Of a stretch of DNA of 17,985 nt, positions 1 to 7,622 are shown in pieces. Under the pieces are notes generated by a model. The model was not told the DNA's origin. It did no database searches and saw nothing but the letters and a program-made list of their open reading frames with translations. Positions within the stretch are counted from its first letter, which is position 1, and every line of letters starts with the position of its first letter. Origin of the DNA: UBA1858 sp045105615. Lineage in GTDB: Bacteria > Pseudomonadota > Gammaproteobacteria > UBA4575. Where the stretch lies: contig JBGCDS010000015.1 of the NCBI GenBank assembly GCA_045105615.1, positions 1-17,985 on the forward strand, in the 5' to 3' direction. The position numbers and the translations under genes are program-made.

Positions 1-14
1 TATGCATACCAAAT

Positions 15-133
15 TGCTTGGTGACCATAGCGAATGTGACCCACCCGATCCCATCTCGAACTCGGAAGTGAAACCGTTCTGCGCCGATGGTAGTGTGGGG
101 TCTCCCCATGTGAGAGTAGGACATCGCCAGGCA
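15..133 (+). rRNA. rrf: 5S ribosomal RNA
   Basis: Structural RNA of the large ribosomal subunit. The sequence has the conserved bacterial 5S core (CCCGATCCCATCTCGAACTC, then GAAACCG and GTAGTGTGGGG). The two ends pair as helix I: TGCTTGGTGA at the 5' end against TCGCCAGGCA at the 3' end, with G-U wobbles, which sets the limits to within a base or two. It is followed directly by an intrinsic terminator, so it is the last gene of an rRNA operon whose 16S and 23S genes would lie to the left of the window. Only 14 bases of the preceding spacer are visible. Confidence 0.97.
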
Positions 134-142
134 TTAATTTAG

Positions 143-179
143 AAAAAGCCCTAGTGTTATATGCACTAGGGCTTTTTTT
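143..179 (+). terminator. Intrinsic terminator of the rRNA operon
   Basis: Perfect stem GCCCTAGTG (148-156) with CACTAGGGC (164-172), a 7-base loop and a T-tract at 173-179. It is extended by A-U pairs from the A run at 143-147. It starts 10 bases after the 5S gene, which fits the end of an rRNA operon. Confidence 0.95.
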
Positions 180-472
180 ATGCGCGTGTGATTAACCGAA
201 ATACATATAACTACTGTATTCGATGCTTCTTTTTTTGTTTTCTCTTACAGATGTTGCAAATAATTTGTGGAGTGATAACTGCTCTGACGTTTCTGTTAGT
301 TATTTTTAGTTAACCGGAAACAAGGTCGCGATTTGTAGGCGATATACTTCCATACCATTATATGTGTCACATTCTAAATGTGATTAGTGGTGTAGTTGTT
401 TTGTACGCGGTAATTGCAAAGCCGCATAAAATCTGCAGTTAAGGATTTGCAGTGCTTGTGTTTTCTTTATAA
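180..472. other. AT-rich intergenic region after the rRNA operon
   Basis: No convincing gene on either strand. A weak second hairpin (197-222, one bulge) precedes a T-rich stretch at 229-240 and could be a backup terminator. A perfect 17-bp palindrome, TCACATT-CTA-AATGTGA, lies at 367-383. It has the half-sites of a CRP site in inverted order, so it is not a CRP box. Nothing else is recognisable. Confidence 0.6.
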
Positions 473-616
473 TTATTTAGCGCAGTTTTTTTTATCCCTA
501 TCGTTGATATGAGAAGACTTGCTATCAATGGCTTTTTGAATTGCCTCCTCTATATCTTTGTATTTAGTACTAGTGTTTTTATCAGGGGTGTTGGTTTGAG
601 ATTTTGTATTAGGCAC
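473..616 (-). CDS. Possible small hydrophilic protein (47 aa)
   Basis: Unrecognised. A GTG-initiated ORF of 47 codons on the minus strand, stop TAA at 473-475. A GGAG ribosome-binding site lies 9 bases upstream of the GTG (626-629 on the plus strand). The product starts MPNTKSQTNTPDKN and is highly charged, rich in Lys, Asp, Ser and Thr. It has a probable amphipathic helix around residues 20-31 (KDIEEAIQKAID) and a single Cys near the end. There are no membrane segments. The codons give a coherent soluble peptide rather than the hydrophobic or Phe-rich product expected of random AT-rich DNA. Its shortness and the lack of a clear terminator keep the call tentative. Confidence 0.35.
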   Translation of the reverse strand: MPNTKSQTNTPDKNTSTKYKDIEEAIQKAIDSKSSHINDRDKKNCAK

Positions 617-941
617 AACAACATTCTCCGTTAATAGTTAGTAGCTTGCTTGTTAAATCAATTTCCCTGTCTAAACTATCTCATTATTTTTTATCAAATA
701 ACAACAGCAAGATTCTGTCATATTTCAAGTTCGCATATAACAATATTTTAATATAATTAACTGCTGTTTTATTTATATATTTATTTATTAGCAACAAACA
801 TACAGACCTTTATAAAAAACTTTAACAGCATTGCCTTAGGTATAAAGTTAATACTATTGTCGTATAAGTTATTTTTGGGGGAAAAGTTGATTACCTTGTG
901 TATAGTCATAATCACTATAAAAACAATAACGATAATATAAA
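617..941. other. Very AT-rich intergenic region
   Basis: No gene seen. The stretch 720-840 is nearly all A and T. It presumably holds the promoters for the small minus-strand ORF and for the gene starting at 942. A TTGATT hexamer (887-892) with a poor -10 partner is the only candidate, too weak to call as a promoter. Such DNA may be intrinsically curved or bound by a nucleoid protein, which is inference from composition only. Confidence 0.5.
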
Positions 942-2915
942 GTGAATAATGCTATGACAGATAATCCGCAGATGCTGGAATCAAGTGTCTCTTTACACTT
1001 CAATCCTCAAAACGTCCTAGAAATAAGAGAAGGGTGTAGCACGCCAGAACACTTATTGAAAAGTAGAATTTTTTCTAAGTTCCTAAAAAAATATAAAATG
1101 GAATTTATCGGAAGTTTAAGAAATCGAAAAGAAAATAAATTGGAAGTGCAAAGTAAGATCAATTTTATTCTTGATATAAGTGCGCGTGATTTTTTGAAAA
1201 TATTAGAAACAGACAATCCTTTAGAAGAAAGCGTCGCAGAAAAAAATGTTGCGTTAGTGAAGTTCATGGATGGTGGGTTTCACCATTTTAGAAATGTAAC
1301 TTACTCACGTTTAGTACGGTTACATAATGAAGTGATTACGGGTGATGAGACACCAGATTCAATTAAAGATCTTGTTACTGATAAAGCAGGTAGTCTTTCT
1401 GAGTTAATCGTGGAAACGCGACGTTTGCTAATGAAGAAAGTCGGCCTTGAAACTGGTGTGCGTCGATCTGCAGGTTTGGATGCGCATCCGAGTGTAACAG
1501 CGGGAGAAATTTCTGGTCACTATCTAAATTTACCCTCTGATTATGTGTCATTATCATCTGTTCCTTTAACAATAGCAGCCGATATTCGAACTGGTGTTGA
1601 TTATAAAACAGCGTCAAATAAGCGCGCTTATCCTTTCTTTGAGCTTGACCATAATCCATTTAAAGATGGGGAGTTTGTGCCAGAAGATTGGACTGCCGTC
1701 CCATTAAGAGTGGGTGCGTGGTTGATTGTTGCTTATTTGCATAAGTCGAATGGATGTATTGAAATCGAGGCGGGATTATTAAACTTATTTCCATTCGCAG
1801 AAGCGGAAGATATTTTAAGTAATCGCAAACCTGATGGTGTATTTATCTTTGGTTGCCCATCTTCAAATATGGATGACTTAGGTTATTTTTGGGATGAAGA
1901 TAATGAATTACTTGTAGGTCTGGTGCCTAATCTTGATGAATGTAAATATTTTGGTTATGGGAAAAAGCCAATTCTAACCCTGCATAATGTACTTGCTATT
2001 CGTGCTGGTGACCTGCCATTGCACTGTGGCTGCACTCGTTATGTTTGTCATTTTGATGAATCAACCAATGAGCCTTACATTACAGAAATGTTGGTTAAGG
2101 CTGATGATATGGGCAGAGCACGTTTAGAAGCCGATGCCAATGGTCAAACTCATATGATGTTTTATGGTACTGAAACAGGTGCGTTTGCCTGCTTAGATGG
2201 ATTCAGTGAGCATGCAAAGTTACAAATGAAAGGGCGTGAGATTGGTTACAATAATGAATCAGGATCAAATGCACGACAGATTGTTCCCGTAGCTACTGTG
2301 TCAGAAGTCATGACTGGCCACCCTCTGGATGGGCTAATGTACAACAATAACTTCAATATTATTGAAGAAGGTGCGCCAACAATTCATTCCGATATGCCTG
2401 TTATGGATGCGATTGAACAGTTCCGAAAAGGTGAGCGTGTTGCAGCAGGAAGTACTCAAACACATAGAGGTAAAAAGGAAATTAGCTATTGGGCTAACCC
2501 TTTCCCTTTGCTTGAAGAAGCAGACGGTTCTATCTTGCACCCAGATTTACATGAAAAGTATATGGCTACTGAGAAAAAATTTACTGACGTGATGGAAGAT
2601 CTGGTCGCTAAAAAAGAAATGATGGTCGGTGTAGTTAATAGCCAGTTGATGGCAGGCGTGTATGAAAACAATGATGATGATGATATTACGCGTTGTGGGT
2701 ATAAAGATCGGGACGAAATAGAGCAGGTTGGTCCGGTAAGGTTAGCGGGTGATATGATTGAAAGAATAAAAAGTATCGCTAGTGAGAAGCGTGTACGTGC
2801 AGGTGGCAATGCTAAGTCAGTCAGTGTGACAGTAGCCTTGGTGGGTGATAGTCGTACAGGAAAGTCAGAAACTGCGGAGAAAATGGAAGGCTTGCTAGAT
2901 TTGCAGTTGGTTTAA
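942..2915 (+). CDS. PEP carboxykinase/HPr-kinase-like protein with C-terminal P-loop
   Basis: A 657-residue soluble protein not matching any family I can name with certainty. By eye, residues 340-525 follow ATP-dependent PEP carboxykinase: LTLHNVLAIRAGDLPLHCGC (345-364) matches the segment ending SMHCSAN just before that enzyme's P-loop. SGSNARQIVPV (440-450) resembles the ENTR..YPI region, and residues 460-520 resemble the TADAFGVLPPVS...LAGTE...ACFG stretch. The P-loop and DD metal motif expected between them are missing. Instead, a Walker A motif VGDSRTGKSETAEKM, closest to the HPr kinase signature, lies at residues 634-648, only 16 residues from the end. The gene may start at GTG 942 or ATG 954; neither has a good ribosome-binding site. 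A terminator follows at once, so the end is real. A permuted or split kinase, a dead scaffold or a truncation are all possible. Function unknown. Confidence 0.85.
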   Translation: MNNAMTDNPQMLESSVSLHFNPQNVLEIREGCSTPEHLLKSRIFSKFLKKYKMEFIGSLRNRKENKLEVQSKINFILDISARDFLKILETDNPLEESVAEKNVALVKFMDGGFHHFRNVTYSRLVRLHNEVITGDETPDSIKDLVTDKAGSLSELIVETRRLLMKKVGLETGVRRSAGLDAHPSVTAGEISGHYLNLPSDYVSLSSVPLTIAADIRTGVDYKTASNKRAYPFFELDHNPFKDGEFVPEDWTAVPLRVGAWLIVAYLHKSNGCIEIEAGLLNLFPFAEAEDILSNRKPDGVFIFGCPSSNMDDLGYFWDEDNELLVGLVPNLDECKYFGYGKKPILTLHNVLAIRAGDLPLHCGCTRYVCHFDESTNEPYITEMLVKADDMGRARLEADANGQTHMMFYGTETGAFACLDGFSEHAKLQMKGREIGYNNESGSNARQIVPVATVSEVMTGHPLDGLMYNNNFNIIEEGAPTIHSDMPVMDAIEQFRKGERVAAGSTQTHRGKKEISYWANPFPLLEEADGSILHPDLHEKYMATEKKFTDVMEDLVAKKEMMVGVVNSQLMAGVYENNDDDDITRCGYKDRDEIEQVGPVRLAGDMIERIKSIASEKRVRAGGNAKSVSVTVALVGDSRTGKSETAEKMEGLLDLQLV

Positions 2916-2922
2916 TCAATTC

Positions 2923-2959
2923 AGCGATAAATCAGCTAAAGCTGATTTATCGCTTTTTT
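2923..2959 (+). terminator. Strong intrinsic terminator between convergent genes
   Basis: Perfect 14-bp stem AGCGATAAATCAGC (2923-2936) with GCTGATTTATCGCT (2941-2954), loop TAAA, then a T-run to 2959. It begins 8 bases after the stop of the PEPCK-like gene. The T-run overlaps the stop codon of the convergent response-regulator gene (TTA at 2958-2960). On the minus strand the hairpin lacks a T-tract, so it should work mainly for the plus-strand gene. Confidence 0.92.
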
Positions 2960-3596
2960 AAATTGGTTCTAAGCTAGGCCTACAGTGTCTCGTTAGTTCT
3001 ACTAATTCAGCGCGTGTTTTTGCTAGCATCTTTGACATTATGCTACTACGATGTACTTCAATGGTTCTTTTGCTTATGCCTAGCGCAACAGCAATCTCTT
3101 TGTTAGTTAGCTGTGCATGATCTTTGACTAACATGTGTAAGACTTCTTTTTCGCGCGATGTAAGTAAATTAAATCTATTTTTTATGGCTAAATAAGATTG
3201 GTCTTGTTGTCTGATGTTGTAATCGATATCAAGTGCATTGTTTATACTTGCTAATAAGTCCTTTTTCACGAATGGCTTTTCGATAAAATCAAGAGCACCA
3301 GATTTCATTGCTTTAACTGACATGGGAATATTTCCGTGTCCTGTGATGAATATTATGGGGATTTTTATATTTTTATCTAGTAAAACCTTCTGAAGTTCCA
3401 ACCCATCCATTTTAGGCATTTGAATATCTACGATCAGACAGCCTGGATGGCCATGATAATTTTCAAGAAATTCGATGGCTGAGGAGAATTCTTTTAAGCT
3501 GTATCCTTCAATCACTAGAGACATGAAGATAGAATTTCTTACTGCATCATCATCGTCAATTAAGTGCACTATGGGTTTGTTGTCTTTGCTACTCAT
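2958..3596 (-). CDS. FixJ/LuxR-type two-component response regulator
   Basis: A 212-residue cytoplasmic DNA-binding regulator. The receiver domain (about 8-122) has the acidic cluster DDDD (14-17), phosphoacceptor Asp57 in VDIQMPKMDG, Thr85 in FITGHG and Lys107 in EKPF, so every residue needed for phosphorylation is present. A LuxR-type helix-turn-helix follows at about 144-205 (LTSREKEVLHML ... NKEIAVALGISKRTIEVHRS). Length and layout are typical of the FixJ/TodT/NarL class. It lies 20 bases downstream of the histidine kinase gene on the same strand and should be its partner. Target genes cannot be read from the sequence; self-control of the operon is possible. Confidence 0.93.
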   Translation of the reverse strand: MSSKDNKPIVHLIDDDDAVRNSIFMSLVIEGYSLKEFSSAIEFLENYHGHPGCLIVDIQMPKMDGLELQKVLLDKNIKIPIIFITGHGNIPMSVKAMKSGALDFIEKPFVKKDLLASINNALDIDYNIRQQDQSYLAIKNRFNLLTSREKEVLHMLVKDHAQLTNKEIAVALGISKRTIEVHRSSIMSKMLAKTRAELVELTRHCRPSLEPI

Positions 3597-3616
3597 TGTT
3601 TATGTGGTGTAGGGGA

Positions 3617-5209
3617 TTATTTGCTTAAGGGGATGCTGAATTTCATGCGAGCACCATGCGTGTAGTGAGCATCACTCCATAGTTTGCCATTATGTGATTC
3701 AATAATATATTTACATACACATAACCCTAGGCCTGTGCCATTAGGCTTTTGTGATGAGGCTGGAGCAATCAAATCATCTAGTAAGACATGATCGATACCG
3801 TCTCCAGTATCCGTGATTGTAAATTCAATGCTATTTGCTGTGTCGCATAAACATTCGATTGTAAGGTGTTTATTAGTCTTGCCTTCCATGGCTTGTATGC
3901 TGTTGGTGATCAAATTTAGTAAGACTTGTTGTATTTGGACTGAGTCTGCATGGAAAGAAGGAGTATCACTTTTAATGTCGACAGTAAGCGTTATCTTTTG
4001 TTGGAGTATGTCGTGGTTGGTAAATAGCAGTGTTTCATTTAGCAACTCTTTTGCACAGACTGGTTTACGAATGGGTAATCGTTTTTCCGTAAACGCTCTA
4101 AATCTTTTTACTATCTCACCTGCACGAATTGTTTGTGATGCTGCTTTTTGTAATGGTTCTAGTAATGCTTCATTATTATTTTGGCTTTGATTGTATATGG
4201 ATAGAGCGGTGTCGCAGTATTGTGTGACAGCAGTTAAAGGCTGGTTTAATTCATGCGCTAAGCCAGAAGCAAGTGCACTGGTAGCATTGATTCTATTCAT
4301 ATGAGCAATATTATTCATTAGAATTCTTTCTCTGGATTCAGCACTTTTCCTTTGACTAATATCATTGCTAATGACTAAGAACTCATTATTTCCTAGCCCG
4401 CTAGCTTGTAAAATACATTCCACAGGGTATTCTGAATTATCTTTGCGTTTTTGTGATGCCTGGAATTCAATAGGTGATGAGTGGAACGATTTATTGGTGC
4501 TTAAGTGTTTTGAAATTAATTCAATTGGTGCATGACTTAAAATATCTTTCCACTTAAGTTGCTTTAATAGGTTAGAGCTGTAGCCTAAGTTGAGTTGCGC
4601 AGTTCGATTTGCATAATTAATTTTCTCGTTGTTTGCATCAACTAAATAAATTTCATAGGGTGATATTTCTACTATGTCACCTAAGCGATGGTGTATAGAT
4701 AATTTCTTTATTTCTTTTATTCTTTTTGCTTCAATGAGTGCTGTGATAATTGATGCTAATTGTTGTAACTGTTCTTTTTCAGCTGCCTCCAGTTCTCGAG
4801 GTTTATAATCCATCACGCAAAGTGTCCCTAGCGCATAACCATCGCTAGTGACTAGCGGAGCACCTGCGTAGTATTGAAAATGAGGGGCTTGGGTGACTAA
4901 TGGACTGTTTCGAAAGCGTTTATCAATAGCTGCGTTTTTAACTTCAAATACATCTAATTGCTTAATTGTATGTGGGCAAAAGCCAATTTCTTTTGGGATT
5001 TCATTAACTCCATTTAAACCAGTAGAGGACTTGAACCACACGCGTTCTGAATCAACCAAGCAAACAAAAGACATTGGCATATCACATAACTTAGCAGTAG
5101 CCTGTGTGATGGCATCAAATGCACTTTCTACTGGAGAGTCCAATATATCTGTATCGTAAAGAACAGATAAACGATCTATTTCGTTATTTTGCAGTCTGGA
5201 TGGCTCCAT
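3617..5209 (-). CDS. GAF-PAS sensor histidine kinase
   Basis: A 530-residue kinase with no membrane segment, so probably a cytoplasmic sensor. An N-terminal GAF domain (about 12-160; FCPHTI at 77-82, YYAGAPL at 113-119, LGTLCVMD at 127-134) is followed by a PAS domain (about 178-285, ending ISNDISQRK). The dimerisation/phosphotransfer domain has His319 in GLAHELNQPLTAVTQY. The ATP-binding domain has the N box (Asn432 and Asn436 in VLLNLITNSIQA), the G1 box DTGDG (467-471) and the G2 box GTGLGL (491-496). The H-box type is that of FixL/NtrB kinases. The ligand is unknown. The first gene of a kinase-regulator operon. Its GAF domain resembles that of the interrupted gene at 14783-15781. The chosen ATG has no clear ribosome-binding site. 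Confidence 0.93.
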   Translation of the reverse strand: MEPSRLQNNEIDRLSVLYDTDILDSPVESAFDAITQATAKLCDMPMSFVCLVDSERVWFKSSTGLNGVNEIPKEIGFCPHTIKQLDVFEVKNAAIDKRFRNSPLVTQAPHFQYYAGAPLVTSDGYALGTLCVMDYKPRELEAAEKEQLQQLASIITALIEAKRIKEIKKLSIHHRLGDIVEISPYEIYLVDANNEKINYANRTAQLNLGYSSNLLKQLKWKDILSHAPIELISKHLSTNKSFHSSPIEFQASQKRKDNSEYPVECILQASGLGNNEFLVISNDISQRKSAESRERILMNNIAHMNRINATSALASGLAHELNQPLTAVTQYCDTALSIYNQSQNNNEALLEPLQKAASQTIRAGEIVKRFRAFTEKRLPIRKPVCAKELLNETLLFTNHDILQQKITLTVDIKSDTPSFHADSVQIQQVLLNLITNSIQAMEGKTNKHLTIECLCDTANSIEFTITDTGDGIDHVLLDDLIAPASSQKPNGTGLGLCVCKYIIESHNGKLWSDAHYTHGARMKFSIPLSK

Positions 5210-5249
5210 GGTTGATCGCTTGTTAAATTCTTTATCAGATTATAGTTAG

Positions 5250-5305
5250 TAAGTAGTTTAATGCTATCAAACAATAAAATGAATGATTATAAGTATAACT
5301 ACTTA
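5250..5305. promoter_or_regulatory. Spaced inverted repeat upstream of the kinase operon
   Basis: TAAGTAGTT (5250-5258) and its exact complement AACTACTTA (5297-5305) are separated by 38 bases. They lie 41-96 bases upstream of the minus-strand kinase start, in the shared upstream region with the plus-strand gene at 5466. This could be paired operator half-sites, for example for the adjacent LuxR-type regulator. Chance occurrence in AT-rich DNA is also possible. Confidence 0.3.
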
Positions 5306-5465
5306 GAAGTTTTCCGCCTGTACAGACCCCATTCCAGTAAGTCGTTGGTATCTAGTATGGTGAGTGAATGTAGGGTTTGATATTGTAAATTATAACAGTA
5401 ATATATTTGTACCAGTTGCTTGCAAGTAAGATTAAAGCCTGGTCTTAGAAATAAAAGGAGAATAA

Positions 5466-5747
5466 ATGAAGGAAAATGATGGCAAGCAGAGGAATGTTCA
5501 GATTCAAATACCTAATGCTCATAGAATCATAGAAACTCCCATGTTGGTGATTACTGATAGTGGTAGCCATGCTAATACTAGTATTCACTTAGATGACGTT
5601 TTTGATCAGGTTCTTCAAAGCTACAAAAATGATCCTGCAGCGTTACATCAATTTTCTTATTACCTGTTATTGCAATCCAAGGAATTTGCTCGAAGTGAGA
5701 CTGGGACTGAAGAGAGTGAAACTATTGGTTTGGCTAAAGGAGGGTAG
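5466..5747 (+). CDS. Hypothetical small protein (93 aa)
   Basis: Not recognised. A well-formed gene: ATG with a good ribosome-binding site AAAGGAG (5454-5460) five bases upstream, and no competing ORF of equal quality. The product is soluble and mostly acidic, with a short basic N-terminus (MKENDGKQRNVQ), a possible beta segment TPMLVITDSG (28-37), and a helical region around residues 42-75 (LDDVFDQVLQSYKN, then FSYYLLLQSKEFA). There is no signal peptide and there are no Cys motifs. It lies 112 bases upstream of the DUF5610-like gene, on the same strand but with a promoter-like element between them, so the two may be functionally linked without being strictly one operon. Function unknown. Confidence 0.7.
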   Translation: MKENDGKQRNVQIQIPNAHRIIETPMLVITDSGSHANTSIHLDDVFDQVLQSYKNDPAALHQFSYYLLLQSKEFARSETGTEESETIGLAKGG

Positions 5748-5816
5748 TTGCGCAAATTGTTCAAGTCATGGGTAGTACCTTTTGTCTATAAAAATTCCAC
5801 TATCAACGTAAATAAT

Positions 5817-5843
5817 TTGAGGTTCTTCACAATTCGCCGATTA
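5817..5843 (+). promoter_or_regulatory. Candidate sigma-28 (FliA) promoter
   Basis: GCCGATTA (5836-5843) matches the FliA -10 consensus GCCGATAA at 7 of 8 positions. TTGAGGTT (5817-5824) matches the -35 consensus TAAAGTTT at 5 of 8. They are separated by 11 bases, the consensus spacing. The element points at the DUF5610-like gene; transcription would start at about 5850, giving a short leader to ATG 5860 or a more usual one to ATG 5881. Confidence 0.42.
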
Positions 5844-5859
5844 CAAGCTATGAATTTTA

Positions 5860-7173
5860 ATGATAGTGGGCACAGTTGTTATGACGATAGATAGTAGTAG
5901 ATTCCATTTTGATTTGTCAGCTAATTTTTCTCGCGCAGTATCGCGTGAAACGACTACAAATATTCAATCGGATAACGCAAATAATGCGCCGAAGGTAGCA
6001 TCAAATAATAACAACTTCTATTCGCGCTCAAGTTCGGTGGATTTGTTGGAAAGGGCGTTGAGTGATGGCTTGGGCAAGAATGTCGATTTACAAGCTAATA
6101 ATAATGGGCAGTCTCCGGTAAAGACTATCGCTAAGAATGTATTAAGTTTTGTCCGTCAAGAACTACGTGATGCACGTAATAGCGGTGCAAATGAGCAAGA
6201 GCTGCAAGGCTTGTTAAATCAAGCGCGCGAGGGTATAGAGCAAGGGTTTGCATCTGCTAGAGAAGCATTGCAAGGTAGACTAGAAACAGAGCCACGTTTA
6301 GAAAGACAATTAGATCGGGCGCTTAGTAAAATACAAAGAGGCTTGGAACGCATTGATAATAGGTTTGCGCCTAATGTTGACAACGTTGTTGAACAAAGCC
6401 CAGGTTCGTTGGTTTCACAAACAGATCAAGGTGGCAATGAGGGTAATGCTGTAGGAAGTCCTCAAGCAAACCCCGCACAGGTTTCTCAACTTCAAACCAC
6501 ACAAATAGAGTTTTCTAAAACAAGAGACGTGCAAGCTAGTAAGAGTTTCAATTTGAGTATTGAAACTCAAGAAGGTGATACTGTGAACTTTAATATAGAG
6601 AAGTTTTATAGCAAGCAGGTATCTAAGCAAGCAACATTTAATGAAGATGGCTTTAGTGTGAACATAGATCGCCAGATTCAAAAAGGGCAAGAAATTTCCT
6701 ATCAAGTCAGCGGTGATATTAACGAGCAAGAGCAAGCAGCAATTGATAAATTGATCAAAAATATCGATCGTTTGTCAGATAAGTTTTACAGTGGTAATTT
6801 TGCTGGCGCATTTCAAAAGGCGACACGTATCGGTATTGATGCAGATCAACTAGCTAATTTCTCATTGAACTTGCAGTCTTCTAAGGCTGTAGAAGTGACT
6901 AAGACATATAGAGAAGTACAGGGAGTTCCTGCTGCTCAACAATTACCTTCGCCGGTTGAGTCTGTGGGAGAGTTTATCGGTGGCGTGGCGCAAGCAGTTA
7001 ATGATGATGTCGTGTCAGATGTTATCTCTGATCCAGTGCCGGTAGCCACAGAGTTATTTAAGCAGATTGCTGTTCGAGACGAAAGATTTGCTCAGCTAGT
7101 ATTTGAGCAAAGTGTGGAAGTGATTGACGATATTGCAGGTCTAGCAGAGCAACAGCTAGCTAATGCTGCTTAG
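5860..7173 (+). CDS. DUF5610-like helical protein, possibly motility-linked
   Basis: A 437-residue (from ATG 5860) or 430-residue (from ATG 5881) soluble protein without signal peptide. I prefer ATG 5881 (MTIDSSRFHFD) because the promoter-like element would leave almost no leader before 5860; neither start has a good ribosome-binding site. A low-complexity Asn/Ser-rich N-terminus precedes a strongly helical, charged region (about 85-170; VLSFVRQELRDARNSG, then NQAREGIEQGFASAREAL) of the kind I associate with DUF5610. After a Gln-rich linker comes a second domain (about 220-350) with a beta-rich part (KSFNLSIETQEGDTVNFNIE) and a helical part (GIDADQLANFSLNLQSSK). The C-terminus is acidic and helical. 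Its stop overlaps that of the convergent DUF3429 gene. Role unknown; a flagellar-regulon function is inferred from the promoter only. Confidence 0.8.
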   Translation: MIVGTVVMTIDSSRFHFDLSANFSRAVSRETTTNIQSDNANNAPKVASNNNNFYSRSSSVDLLERALSDGLGKNVDLQANNNGQSPVKTIAKNVLSFVRQELRDARNSGANEQELQGLLNQAREGIEQGFASAREALQGRLETEPRLERQLDRALSKIQRGLERIDNRFAPNVDNVVEQSPGSLVSQTDQGGNEGNAVGSPQANPAQVSQLQTTQIEFSKTRDVQASKSFNLSIETQEGDTVNFNIEKFYSKQVSKQATFNEDGFSVNIDRQIQKGQEISYQVSGDINEQEQAAIDKLIKNIDRLSDKFYSGNFAGAFQKATRIGIDADQLANFSLNLQSSKAVEVTKTYREVQGVPAAQQLPSPVESVGEFIGGVAQAVNDDVVSDVISDPVPVATELFKQIAVRDERFAQLVFEQSVEVIDDIAGLAEQQLANAA

Positions 7174-7607
7174 CTAAAACTAAATGCGAAGAGTAATGAG
7201 CCTGCTGAAATTACAGTGGCAATCAGTCGAGTTGTAAAATAGGTTGGAGAAATAAACTTCTCTTGTTTGAGTAAAAAATCTACGCCGAGTAAATAAATAA
7301 ACGCTCCAATAAGAATTAAAGTTGCGTTGGCTGGGTTGGCAAATAGTAGTGACATCCATGCAACAGCAGCGACAATATTGCTAATAATGAACAAAGGCTT
7401 GGGAGTTTGGGTGTTGTAAAACAAGTAAGTGCCTAAGTGTACACCTGCTATAAATGAGATGATCACTAATGCATACACTGCAACTATTTCATTCACCGGA
7501 CCGAGCAAACTCACGTGATTAATGCCAGAATATAGCATTAGTGCGCAGCCAATGAACGGTAGTGCACCTGCATAAGTCATTAATATATATAGGTTATTGC
7601 GAGCCAA
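7170..7607 (-). CDS. DUF3429 family inner-membrane protein
   Basis: A 145-residue integral membrane protein with about five hydrophobic segments (residues 5-27, 41-65, 72-91, 95-114 and 124-144). The pattern TYAGALPFIGCALM followed by YALVIISFIAGVHLGTYL is typical of DUF3429, whose function is unknown. The frame opens with a TTG codon at 7607. An ATG nine codons further in (MTYAGALPF) would shorten the first membrane segment only slightly and is a possible start. A GAAGAA stretch upstream is a weak ribosome-binding site. The stop codon overlaps that of the convergent DUF5610-like gene (7170-7173), leaving no room for a terminator between them. Confidence 0.85.
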   Translation of the reverse strand: MARNNLYILMTYAGALPFIGCALMLYSGINHVSLLGPVNEIVAVYALVIISFIAGVHLGTYLFYNTQTPKPLFIISNIVAAVAWMSLLFANPANATLILIGAFIYLLGVDFLLKQEKFISPTYFTTRLIATVISAGSLLFAFSFS

Positions 7608-7622
7608 GTGAGTATTCTTCTT

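Noticed and set aside
367..383. Possible CRP binding site
   Set aside because: CRP sites read TGTGA-N6-TCACA; here the half-sites are inverted (TCACA first, TGTGA second) with a 3-base centre.
180..941. tRNA gene or mobile element remnant after the rRNA operon
   Set aside because: No cloverleaf-like sequence (no GTTCGA-type T-loop with matching stems) and no terminal repeats or transposase fragments on either strand.
3813..4190. 125-codon plus-strand ORF
   Set aside because: Lies fully inside the histidine kinase gene on the other strand, whose ATP-binding motifs are intact; the product has no recognisable domain.
5593..5775. 60-codon plus-strand ORF overlapping the 93-residue gene
   Set aside because: No ribosome-binding site; shadow frame of the 5466-5747 gene, which has a strong one.
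5811..5843. TAAA at 5810-5813 as the -35 of the sigma-28 promoter
   Set aside because: It is 23 bases from the -10 box, against 15 expected; the TTGAGGTT box at the right spacing was used instead.
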